From positions 39,375,501-39,439,500 of the forward strand of contig NC_080574.1 of NCBI RefSeq assembly GCF_029962835.1: 64,000 nucleotides of DNA, written 5' to 3'. The position numbers were made by a program, and so were the translations under genes. Origin of the DNA: Magnolia sinica. Its lineage: Eukaryota; Streptophyta; Magnoliopsida; Magnoliales; Magnoliaceae. The notes beneath the pieces are model-generated. The model was not told the origin of the DNA. It made no database searches and saw only the letters and a program-made list of their open reading frames with translations. Below, piece by piece: positions 10,747-21,423 of this stretch (positions are counted from its first letter, which is position 1; each line of letters begins with the position of its first letter).

Positions 10747-12050
10747 ATGCCTAAGGATAAAGGAAAAAAGGCTATGGTTGGAGAGTCATCCAGGGGAGAT
10801 CGTACAAAACTCCGTACAAAACGTACATCGGAACGGACTTCCCCGACCGAATTGCCGGTTAGGCGACCTCGTACTCAAAGGAGTACTCCAATTCAGGATC
10901 CCCCTCCACCAATACAACCAGAACAATTGATCCCAGAGGTTCCTCCTCCCCCTGCGAATATGTACGACAAATATCGCGTCCGAAAAATTGTATATGAAAA
11001 AAAGGTCGATCGAGCATGCATCCAGCAATTTGGGATTTCACAAATTTTGGAGAAAGTTGGGTGGAGTAACCTGTTAGATTTTGGAGGGATAGTTAGAAAT
11101 GAGCAAATGATCATATTTCTATCATACTGTCACTCGCCAGTAATGCACCCTGCTTCATTTCGGGTGACCATTGGAGAGACCACCACCACCATTAATACTG
11201 GGGTAGTTGCACAACTTTTAGAGATTCCAGCCACAGGTCAAGGCTTAACGAATCACAACATTGATGACCCAGCTGTGCGGATAGAAATGATGAAGTATGT
11301 TTGTAATAGACAGAATGTTTCGTGGCATAAGGGTAATGCACTGAGAGCGACGCACTTGGAAGACAAGTACAAGATGCTACACAGTATCTTCACCTGGAAT
11401 GTATATCTGAGGGACTCGAACAAGTCTGACATTACTTCGTATATGTTAGATATTCTATATAGCATATGTCATGGTTTCCTCTGTGTCTGCCCACCATCAT
11501 TACTCAAATAATTGCCGACAGCATAGCGACCACCAGAAGGGATGACATTCCATTCCCACACCTATTATGCTTACTCTCCCGTCATGTTGGCCTGATGCCC
11601 ACCACTGACCAACCCAGACCCGTGAAAATGTTTACACAAGACAACATTAAGCGCATGAAACAGGGGTTGAAAGGGGCATCAACATCAGTAAGGCGCAGTG
11701 AAGATTTTATGGGAGAGACAGAAGCAGAGGCAGTGGAGACAGATGCCGCAGAGACAGACGTGGCTGAGACAGAGACAGTTGACACCAACCATCCTACGAA
11801 GGGAGAGCAGCGTGAGGTGCCAGGACCCTCATATGGTCATACCAGTCGAAGGATGCCATACTGCAACTGCAGGGCATATATTGTTAGGCACATGGATGAG
11901 CAGGATAGACGACTGACACGACTGGAGCGATTTTTTGAGGCCATTCAGAATAGTATCGACTGGGTCGAGCGTAAAATTGACAACCTTATTGCCATGATCA
12001 CCTACCGGCGTGATGATGTCGCTCCACCGGTTGCCGGTCCATCCAGCTAG
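10747..12050 (+). pseudogene. Putative plant transposon protein domain gene, broken
   Basis: Start chosen at the ATG at 10747 (MPKDKGKKAMVGESSRGDR), 23 bases after an acceptor-like CAG. A basic, proline-rich N terminus leads to a globular region (RKIVYEKKVDRACIQQFG, ILEKVGWSNLL, TTTINTGVVAQLLEIPATG, LHSIFTWNVYLR). This resembles the family annotated as putative plant transposon protein domain, whose function is unknown. It is followed by a low-complexity T/E/A tract and a C-terminal helix (DEQDRRLTRLERFFEAIQN) ending at 12050. The coding sequence is in two overlapping frames with about one break. A related protein sits inside the chromovirus at about 24500-25800, so this copy may also come from a retroelement. 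Its host element is uncertain. Confidence 0.6.
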
Positions 12051-13703
12051 ACTGTATTTACTCATGTCTGTTGGCTTGTGCATCAAGTATCTTTTTGGGA
12101 TGCCAAGCCTATTGGATATTATTGTCGAACTGTTTCTTTAAATAGTGGCGTTAATTTTACTTTGACTGATGCAGGGGACTATGAATTTGGTGCCCAAACT
12201 TGGGGTACTTATTTTGATTACAATATTTAGTGTTATGATGAAAAAAGAACTCTTATATCAATCTGCCCATTCGACAAAACTGAAAAACAAACTCAACCCA
12301 GCCTTAAGTTTACTACAGCTTGCCATCTAAATTCTTTATTTGGTGAACCAATGAATTTGTTGTCTATGGCAATTTTATATGTTTTCTCATGATATGTGAA
12401 TTTGCTGCCTTTGATGCCATTTGGATGCTTATTATCTTCTGGCTCTGATTGATTCCAGTCAGGTTTCAGATAGCTAGTAATATCCATAATGAAGTGCACA
12501 TATGATTTCTTCCCTGAATTTGGTAAAGATTCAACTTGTTCGTTTCCCTTACATATTATATAGTTTTATTGTACAGAGAGAAATTTCAAATTTGAATCTT
12601 ATCATAATAAGATTACTTGATACATGCTATATCCCCTATTCGTGCTCTCGATCTCTTATCAACAGTGACAAATTACCCATCCAAGAACCGTACTAACGAA
12701 TCAGTTATAGGTTTTCTTGCTTTCGTGGTCTAGGAATGCCGATTATAGCATTTTATTCTCCATTAGTCAGTGGGCATATTTTCTCCTAGGCGGGGGGCGG
12801 CATGGGGTGAAAACAAAAATGAAGGCTTGTCAAACTGGTAGAGGAGAAATTCGAGATGAGTTATGGGGGAATTGATCCTTCTATCTGTTATAAGCAATTC
12901 ATTGAAGTAGTAATTTGGTATCCTACTATATATCAAAGGCGTTTTCTTTAAAGCCATGTCATATGTTCCTTCCTGATTATCTATACTCCACAGTAGCAAA
13001 TGATTTCAGATAATCTTTATGTTAATTGTGCATTGTAATGCAATAATATGCATAAAGATTCTGTACTGAATGATGCAATGTGGCATAGAGAGATGTTATT
13101 ATGTTGTGCTTTGTGAAGTTCTATTAGGTGTTGCTCCACCACCACACCCATCGCTAACATGTGTGCTGATTAGGACCGTTGATCTGGTTGGATGCCTTGC
13201 TAATGGGGCACTCGTGAGCTAATTTGAATCTCTTTGTCTTTAGGTATGAAGGAGGTCCAACAGTGACTAGGTTAGTGCCCAAACATGGGGTACTTATTTT
13301 GAATCTGTCAGTATGTTAGATAGTTTACATTTCTCTTTTGTTATAAATGCAATTTTCCAGTTGCTTCTCAATGTGAAATTGTGAAGTTGGATTCGTTCTT
13401 GAAAACTTTTAGAAGAATTTTTTTTTTTCCAAAGTTGAGCTAGTGATCAAATCTGCCTTTGATAGCAATGGGTTAAGTGGTAAGATTCCTTCAACATGTT
13501 CTAACTTAAGAAACACGAAGATCAACTAGGAGCAATACCTACCTTTCAATTGTATGTATCATACAAAGTATGAGGAGACACACTCACAGGTAAAGCATAT
13601 GCATGATTTCTTCTTCATTGCTGATGATAAATTTTTTTAGATGGGTGGCTCAACCTATTCAGTTGTTTTTTCCGTAAATATTTCAATGTGGACTGTGACT
13701 TAG
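12051..13703. other. Non-coding stretch between the transposon-domain gene and helicase exons
   Basis: No gene seen. A short phrase, 'gtgcccaaac.tggggtacttattttga', occurs near 12191 and again near 13275. The segment 13516-13571 (GATCAACTAGGAGCAATA to CATACAAAGTA) recurs at 14226-14279, so the helicase exons are bracketed by a direct repeat of about 55 bp. Confidence 0.55.
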
Positions 13704-14120
13704 GTCAGACAGACACATTTAGTTGCCCCTCTTGACACGCATTTTTTAATACTATATAGCATTCTCACAAAGCATATATCAGAGGATATTGACTATAAGG
13801 TATGCATCATTACTTGGTCACAGTTACCGAAATCAAATTTACTCCTCTTGCCAAGATTCTTCGATCCGCAACCTCTGGTTTATACCAGTTGAAGTTAATT
13901 GCAGGTTCTTGTCTTTTGTACTACTGCAATGGTCACAAGACTGGTTGCTAAGCTTCTTTTCGAGTTGAACCTGAAGGTGCAGGAGATCCATTCTAGAAAG
14001 CTACAGAGCTATAGAACCAGGGTTGGAGATGAGTTCCGGAAGTCAAAAGGTCTTATTCTTGTGACTTTTGATGTATCTGCACGTGGTGTTGATTATCTAG
14101 ATGTCACCCTTATTATGCAG
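13704..14120 (+). pseudogene. DEAD-box RNA helicase gene fragment, two exons with intron
   Basis: Exon 13704-13799 encodes VRQTHLVAPLDTHF, then LYSILTKHISEDIDYK, followed by GT. Exon 13905-14120 follows 'aattgcag' and encodes VLVFCTTAMVTRLVAKLL, EIHSRKLQSYRTRVGDEFR, and motif V as TFDVSARGVDY, followed by GT. This is the start of the helicase C domain of plant DEAD-box helicases of the RH26/RH31 type. Both exons are open and spliced in phase, but the DEAD domain and motif VI are absent, so the piece cannot make a helicase. Retention of the intron indicates capture at the DNA level, as in Pack-MULEs. It lies between the two gene modules of MULE 1. Confidence 0.82.
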
Positions 14121-14599
14121 GTAATATAGTGGATAATTTCTTTTTACAATACAAGAGGGCATTTTGGAATGCATGTATAGATAGGGCTGACAGTTGGTGC
14201 ATTTTTACACGATATGTTATACATGAAGATCAACTAGGAGCAATATATAACTTTCAACTATATGTATCATACAAAGTACATAAATTACATAAATTACACG
14301 ATATGCTATACACCGGGTATCGAAAACTTGCACGACCGACGATTATGCCCGGACCGGTGACTATGCCGGGTTTGTTTGCATCGCCTACACTTTACTGTTT
14401 TCGATTCCTCTCCACGCGATGAAATTCTAAGCTTTTTGGATCTTCCAGCTGACCTCCTCGGTCTTGGGGGTTTAATCTACACACAATACTCCTTCATCCC
14501 CACTGAAATTTCTCACTCGCTATTGTCGCGTACTGAATACACCGATTCACTATACGTGGCCAGGTAATTATGCGCCGTGTAGAATGGGGAGCAATATAA
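14121..14599. other. Non-coding stretch after helicase fragment
   Basis: Contains the right copy (14226-14279) of the direct repeat bracketing the helicase exons. I see no supported gene. Confidence 0.5.
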
Positions 14600-16724
14600 T
14601 TAGTGATCCAGATTGTAGTTTATGCAGGCTGATAGGACATGCATGCAAGGGTACCCCTTCACGCCAAACTCACGACATGTACATGAAAACTCACTGAGCT
14701 TCACCGTATCGTTATAATTTCCAACGACATAATACTCATCTCGAGAAATAGCATGGCAGCGAACATCTTGCGCCTTCTGTACGATATCCTTTAACTGTTT
14801 CTCCGCCCATGGTGTCAATGGACCCACAACTGATTCCGTAAATTCTCGTCTCTTGTAAAACAATTCTTGTATCTTCAATATTACAGCCTCTATCAATTTT
14901 GTAACGGGGTAATCGCGTGCTTCTTTGAAAAGGGCATTAACGCACTCAGAAATGTTCGTCGTGACCAAGTTGAATCTTCTTCCTGGAAAGTGCGAAGATG
15001 CCCATCTCTCGTACCCAATTTCTGTCAGCCATGCATGTACTGGGGGATTGGCCATTTCGATATCATGCATTATTTTTTCAAATTCGGCCCTCCTGCAAGT
15101 CTTCACAGCCATCTAGTAATACATCTCCAACGACTTGTCCTTAAAAGTGTCCACCAAGTTTCTGTAGATGTGGTACGCACAATACCCATGGATTGCACGC
15201 GGGAAGACTTAAGGAACCTCTTTCATTAAACCTTTATATCGGTCGAATATAATGACAAAACTCTCCACAGACCCTAACACATTGTTAAGGTGGGTAAGGA
15301 ACCAGTTCCAACTACTGTTGTTCTCTGATTCCCCGATGTCAAACGCAAGTGGAAATATATGATTGGCCCCATCTAAGGCCGTGGCGATGAATAGCACACC
15401 CTTGTATTTGCCCTTTAAGTGTGTCCCGTCAATAGCCAATACTCTCCACAATGATTTCTGAAAACTTCGAATGCATTGTTCGAGGGCTAGAAAACATCTC
15501 TCGAACCTCCAAGTCTATTGGTTTACAGAAACGACAGTAACTGTCCCTGGGTTGGCCCTCCTCAACTCATGCAAATACAAAGGGAGTTGATTATAGGAGT
15601 CTTCGTAAGACCCCATCACGTGATTAATTGCAAGCTCCTTAGCTTTCCATGCCTTCCAATAACTGATACGAATATTATATTTCTCTTGTATGGCGGAGAT
15701 AATGTCATGTGGCCTCAACCCTAGGTGTTGTTCAATACGGCTAATAACCAGATCACACACTAGCTGACTGCTGGCTTGCAGGTTATCGCTCTTCATCCAT
15801 GCCATGCCGCACATGTGTTTTGATGTGTAAGTCCGTATTTTGAACATACCCATATCACTCACCCGGGATGCATGAACCCTCTATTCGCATATATCTTCGA
15901 AGCACACCACAGTGAATCTGCTCGAATTTGAGTATAGTACTCTATACTGAAAATTATTCCGAATTACAAATTGACTCAAAACATACTGGCACCGACTCGT
16001 CCTTAAACGTTTGCCCTTCAGCTATATCAGTCGGTTCACATAACAAATCAGTATATTCCTGCATTTTTGCATTGGCGAGTGCATCATCATCAAATGGGGC
16101 GAGAACTTAACGAGTCATGAGGTTTGATGTTTCGGGGAGGTCTCGAAGCGGAACGACGCTTACACACACAGATGGGATGGTAGATGATGATGGCAGATCT
16201 ACTGTTGATGCTAATGGCGATGTCTTGTATTCATAATTACTGTTAATGTCAACTGCACCACTGACTTGCCTAGTTACGAAGTTTACTATTTGCGGCGGCT
16301 CAGGTAATTGATCATTGCTTACTACCACTTGTAATGGAGAAGGATTATATTTGAATTCCATGCCATACTCCTCAGCCACACTGTCTACATATGTTGTGGT
16401 ATTGATGTGGTGGATTGTTTCGATGACTAACGGAATGAATTTTTCCGAATGCTCAAACTGGTAAGACAAGAACTCTTTGACGTCATTGTCGTCTTCGATT
16501 TCGATTTGAGGCATTGATTCATTAGTGCAAGGATTTAATACTTTCATCCTGATATCACAATCTTCTGGTCTGCTCTTAATAATCTTGTAAATTCTAGATC
16601 GAAGCTCCTCGTACGTAGTCTCGAGACGTAGCGTCATTTGTTTTGATGTTCCACCCGTGTACGAGTATCGCTTGTTTTCAAATTCTAACTCCCCGCCAAA
16701 TGAGCACATGATTCTTGCAGCCAT
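14600..16724 (-). pseudogene. mudrA-like: mudrA-type MULE transposase, decayed but nearly full length
   Basis: The start is taken at the ATG at 16724-16722 (MAARIMCSFGGELEFENKR), just after an acceptor-like 'ggttttcag'. In order: a PB1-like N terminus (GGTSKQMTLRLETTYEELR); a MuDR DNA-binding region (RVSDMGMFKIRTY, HMCGMAW); the DDE transposase domain with first Asp in LAIDGTHLKGKYKGV near 15430, second Asp in IIFDRYKGL, and Glu in NISECVNALFKEAR; and a C-terminal SWIM zinc finger (CTCREFGVKGYPCMH). One frame runs through most of the roughly 700 codons, interrupted by about five nonsense codons (including near 16109, 15870, 15515, 15207 and 15113) and a frameshift near 15990. Several stops are TAG where Trp or Gln is expected, as C-to-T decay would give. 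It reads away from the right TIR, as mudrA does. Confidence 0.87.
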
Positions 16725-16984
16725 TATCTGAAAACCAATACAATGACACATTATCAGTGAATCGTAAATCAATGGAACCATGCCATATGACAAAACTTGG
16801 TTAAATAATGAAGGACCTTCGTCGTTAACAAATGAATTCAAGTGGTGCTTGTTTATTTTTGTGACGTTATCTATCATGTCATTGAGCGAGGTAATTTTAT
16901 GACGTTATCTATCATGCCTTTGAGCGAGGGAGGCATTATCAGTTTGAGCGAAGCACACATGAAATTCAGTAGGGCAACCTGAAA

Positions 16985-18235
16985 ATTGAGCAGGTCAAAA
17001 TAAAAATTCAGCGGGAGTAACCTGAAATTGAGCGGGGCAAACTAGGAAATAAGCGGGGTAATCATAAATTTGAGCGGGGCAAAAATATTGAGCAGGGCAA
17101 ACTAGGAAATGAGCGGGCCAAGCATGAAATTGAGCGGAGCAAATTAGGAAATGAGCAGGGTAAACATGAAATTGAGCGGGGCAAACTAGGAAATGAGCGG
17201 GCAAGCATGAAATTGAGTAGGGCAAACTAGGAAATAAGCGGGGCAAGCATGAAATTGAGCATGACAAACTAGGAAATGAGCAGGGCAAGCATGGAATTGA
17301 GCGGGCCAAACTAGGAAATGAGCGGAGTAAGCATGAAATTCAGCGGGAAAATCCGACACTTTTGCGCGACAAGCATGAAATTGAATGGTGCAAACTGAAA
17401 ATTGAGCGGGACAAACTATAAATTCAGCTATGCAACCAAGCATTAAATCGAGAGTGCATAGCATGATATTGAGCTGGGCATACGATAAATCGAGCGAGCA
17501 TATCATGATATTGATGTGGGCAAACAATATTTCGAGCGAGCATAACGTGATATTGAGTTGGCCAAATATTTCTTCGAGCAAGCATAGCATGATATTGAGC
17601 AGGGCAAACATTAAATTGAGCGAGCATTGCATGGATATTGAACGGGCAAACTATAAATTGAGTGAGCATAGGATAATATTGAGCTAGGCAAACAGTAGAT
17701 TGAGCAATCCTAGCATTATATTTATCGAGGTAAACATTAAATTGACCTTATCTACCATGAAATTAAGATGGGCAAACATTAAATTGAGCGATCCTAGCAT
17801 GAAATTTATTATGGTAAACATTAAATTGACCTTATCTACCATGAAATTAAGTTGGGCAAACATTAATTGAGTGATCCTAGTACGAAATTTATCACGGCAA
17901 ACATTAAATTGACCTTATATACCATGAAATTAAGCTGGGCAAACATTAAATTGAGCGATCCTAGTATGATATTTATGAGCCAAACATTTAATTGACCTTA
18001 TCTACCATGAAATTAAGCTGGCCAAACATTAAATTGAGCGATCCTAGCATGAAATTGAGCAGGGTAAACATGGAATTCAGCAAGCGTAACATCAGATCAA
18101 GTGAGCCCCAACATAGAATTGAGTGAGCTTCAAATTGAATTGTGCGAGTTTGACATGGATTCAATCAATCAACACATAAACTTAACTAAGCCTAACGCAT
18201 GAAATTGACTACGCCTAACACATGGAATTGACCAA
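16985..18235 (-). repeat. 21-bp minisatellite array, right side of MULE 1
   Basis: About 1.25 kb. On the minus strand the unit core is GCTCAATTTCATG with 'tttgccc' or 'cttgccc' linkers; on the plus strand it looks like 'gaaattgagcggggcaaactagg'. In 17040-17330 the units alternate as 42-bp dimers. In 17690-18060 four units form an 84-86-bp higher-order repeat ('gcgatcctagcatgaaattt', then 'ttgaccttatctaccatgaa'). The array lies upstream of the transposase start, between it and the TIR, and is inverted relative to the array at 1-165. Confidence 0.92.
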
Positions 18236-18584
18236 ACTTCGCATGTAATGCCATTGTACGAGTGTAGCTTTTTTTTTCAAGATCTATACCTCTAACTGCC
18301 CCAGTAAAGAGGTGTTTTGGAGTGAGGGAATATTTTGAAACTTTTCAAGGAGATGCAACCAGTTCGTTGGATTTCATGTAACCCTGGCCAAGATGAAATA
18401 TGGAAAATGTAGAATAACGATGTCTAGATGGATATCTAGATGCTTCACAGAGATTTCAGTCAGGAAAATGACAAAAAAAAACCCTTCGTACTTCAGTTCT
18501 TAGAGAGCGCAGGGGAAGCACCTGTTTTTTTCATTAAGGGGAGTGAAAGCAACGCTGAAAAGCAGCAACAGTGAAAAGAGTATG

Positions 18585-18713
18585 CAAAAAGGAGGGGTAT
18601 TTTCGTCCTAAAATTCGTAATCCGCACGTGCAGGTCTAAGTTGCAAAAGAAGGTTTGTCTTCTTCCATAAAACCAGCTGGCTAAAAGGTGGGGTCCACAG
18701 TCCTAAATTTCTC
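18585..18713 (-). repeat. Right terminal inverted repeat of MULE 1
   Basis: Aligns with the right TIR of MULE 2: 'ggaggggta.tttcgtcct', then 'ccgcacgtgc.ggtctaagtt', 'cttccataaaa', and 'ggctaaaaggt', ending in TTTCTC at 18713. The following nine bases (CTTGCTAAA) would be the target duplication, but the left end needed to test this is outside the window. Confidence 0.82.
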
Positions 18714-20541
18714 CTTGCTAAATCGCTCTAATAAAAAAAATGCTCCAGTGGTTCTTAGAGCACTATAAGTTATAGTGCTCCTATTTGCATTAGGACGATT
18801 ATACAGTTCAATCCACTGATCTAGACTCTTCATTAGGTGGGATTTCATGGGTTTTTGTGCAAACATCACACCAATGTAACAAATATGAACCATTGATCAA
18901 ATGCTCTTTAATATGGAGGGTCAAGATCATTCACACAAAGATAAGTCTAATTAACAACTTGACCCATCTATTTGTTAGGGCCATCATGGATTGCTTATGA
19001 TTCTACATAATCACTTTTGTCAGGTAATTGTAATCAATTCGTACAATACATGGCTTTGAAAAGGGATGGTTGTAGAAAATTATGCCAAATCCAAGATGGA
19101 CTGGAGCATCCAATTAGTACAATTTTTGTATGATAGCTTGTGAAATGTGTACCAGACTTAAAGGACCATTCAGATTGATCCATTGGACTGTCCAAGTGAA
19201 CCAATGCAACTAGTAGCGCCATAACTTATGATGATCTGAAAGTAATAAAGCATTTATCTTGACAATGGGGTTTTTGGTCCACTTTGTGAAGTGGCCATGC
19301 CACGAATTCATATGTACCAGACTTAAGGATTTATATCATTGAATTCGCTATTTTGTGGAGGATGAAAATGTCATTTTGTCATATTTACGCCTTGTATGGT
19401 GAGCTCTTATCTCATAAAGAGAATGGTTATTTTAAAAAGGACATGTGCTCCACTCAAAATTAAAATTCAGCTCACCTCTTGGTTGCTTTGATTCGTTCAT
19501 TTTAATTGGACAATTGTGAACTGACAGAAGAGTTTTTTTAGTTCTATGTTTTAAGTTATATGTGGCACACAACTACACTAACGATGTGTATTAATTATGA
19601 ACTGTTTTTCCTATGTGGTTTATCTGTGATAAGTTTTGCCCCCTACATGTAGACGAGATGGATTTGCTTGAAGACAACCCAGTGGGCCCCACATAAGTGG
19701 AAATTCACACGTGGTTTAATGAGATTACCATTGTTGTGATGCTAAAGTTATGCGAGGCTACAGAATGAAGGCTGTCTTAAAGGGAGGTGATTACGACCAA
19801 ATAAAAATTTTCATCTTTTAATACATAATTACTTACTTAAGCTAAGACGCAATTAAGCTAAGCAAGAAAATTAACTCTAAAGCTTCCAAATCAATAGATG
19901 GTTCAATCACATAGATTACAAATGATATGCCAATTAAGCAACTAGTGTATAAACATTGTTATGAGGAAAGTTGAACTAACCTAACGTATGAGACACGTGG
20001 CAAGGGACCATCAGAGCAGATTCTCTGAACTACTGAAGTGCTTACTACTAGGGAAGTTGAGTCGAGCAAAGATACCCAGTGGTCGAGCTAAGTTAGACAA
20101 TCAAGCTCAGTGATAAGGCTTATCGACAGGCCTCGATGACAGATGCTAACCTCAACGCATATGCACCTCAACCACAGATGCTAACCTCGTCGGATATCAA
20201 CCTCGACCTCGGATACCGACCTTGAGCCAAGGATAGAAGTATCCAAAGAGAATCTCATGCCATATACAGGCAGGATTACTCAGTAAGATCATAGCCGAAG
20301 GTCGTGTGAATCAAAACATAATCGGAGAAAAACTCAAGAATAGATTTTAACTTTAATATGATCCCTCCAACAATCTCATAGATCTACTTGGCATCGGAGG
20401 GTCCCTGGCCACAACCGACACTCCCAATATCCTCAAGTTCTCTATTAAAGTGTATGTACCCAACAACTCATAGGAGGTGGAACAGAATTGACCAGATTTA
20501 GGCAATAACAAACATGATAGTGTACATGTGTGTGTGGGATG
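18714..20541. other. Intergenic flank between MULE 1 and the chromovirus
   Basis: No gene seen. It contains dispersed-repeat phrases common in this genome (near 19040-19330). A section rich in 'cctcgac' repeats at about 19980-20240 may be the eroded end of another LTR element. Confidence 0.4.
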
Positions 20542-20546
20542 TGCTA

Positions 20547-21386
20547 TGTAATGTCTCAGAAAAAATCCGTACAAAGGCTCGAGTACCACCTCAGGTAGAA
20601 ATACCTAAGGATTGTATTTTATCGTAATTTAGATAGAAATTAATTAAGTACTAAACTAAATAATTAGTGGATTTAGCTCGGCCACCGTTTCCACAAATAG
20701 GAAGGCCTAAAACCATTAATACCAATGACTTAACATGACATAAAGACCTAGGAAAAATCCTAAGAGCTTGTCGCTCTCGGGAGTACATTGAAACCCCGTA
20801 TCGGACCTAGACTGCATGTTGAGAGTCCGATGACCGTGAAATTATAGGGTTATATCCGTCCTACTGGGCTTGACAACTATCATGGAAATCAAGCCCCTAT
20901 GGTGTCCAGAAATGCACAACTTGAGCCCTGAATGAAGTGTGTGAGAAACGCGAATATCTTAAAAAAATTGTATTGAAACTTAAGTGAATTGGGCCATTCG
21001 CTCACACGCAAAATTGAGGATTTCGAGCCATCAGTTTCTGACCAAACTTCACCCATGAAAAAGAAAAATTTCCCTGCACATATCCGTATAACTGTGGCCC
21101 CAATCAAGTAAGTATGACCGTTGATCTGACACGGGTCCTCCACGGTTGATCAGCTTATCTGATCGCACCAAAATCACATCCTGACATAGATCCATTATCA
21201 GGGAACTTACCCTATGATGTAGGTGAGTAGTGGGCCTCCCTGTGAGCCCTGTTTGTGAAAAATAGCTGCCCAAAGGGTATAACCCATGTATATAGTGGCC
21301 CTAGGGCCATTTGCATCACTTCTGGGCTTATAAATAGCCCTTATATCACCCCACTCCTCTCATATACGAATTTTCCCAAAACTCTA

Positions 21387-21423
<37 letters not shown>

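Larger units (their letters stand above)
1..18713. mobile_element. MULE 1: large Mutator-like DNA transposon, left end outside window
   Basis: The right end is a terminal repeat at 18585-18713 that matches the right TIR of the complete MULE at 36424-44306 and ends in the same bases (TTTCTC). Inside it, a mudrA-like transposase reads leftwards from 16724 and a DUF1985-Ulp1 gene reads rightwards from the left side. 21-bp arrays lie outside both genes in opposite orientation (1-165 and 16985-18235). Convergent genes driven from the two ends is the layout of maize MuDR, and Ulp1-like genes are known cargo of plant MULEs (Kaonashi/KI elements in Arabidopsis, CUMULE in melon). At over 18.7 kb it is very large because of nested insertions and captured gene pieces. 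The left TIR and target duplication cannot be checked here, so treating 1-18713 as one element is an inference. Confidence 0.72.

Noticed and set aside
16985-18235. Possible CRISPR-like array
   Set aside because: Units are contiguous and diverged with no unique spacers, and the genome is a plant nuclear one.
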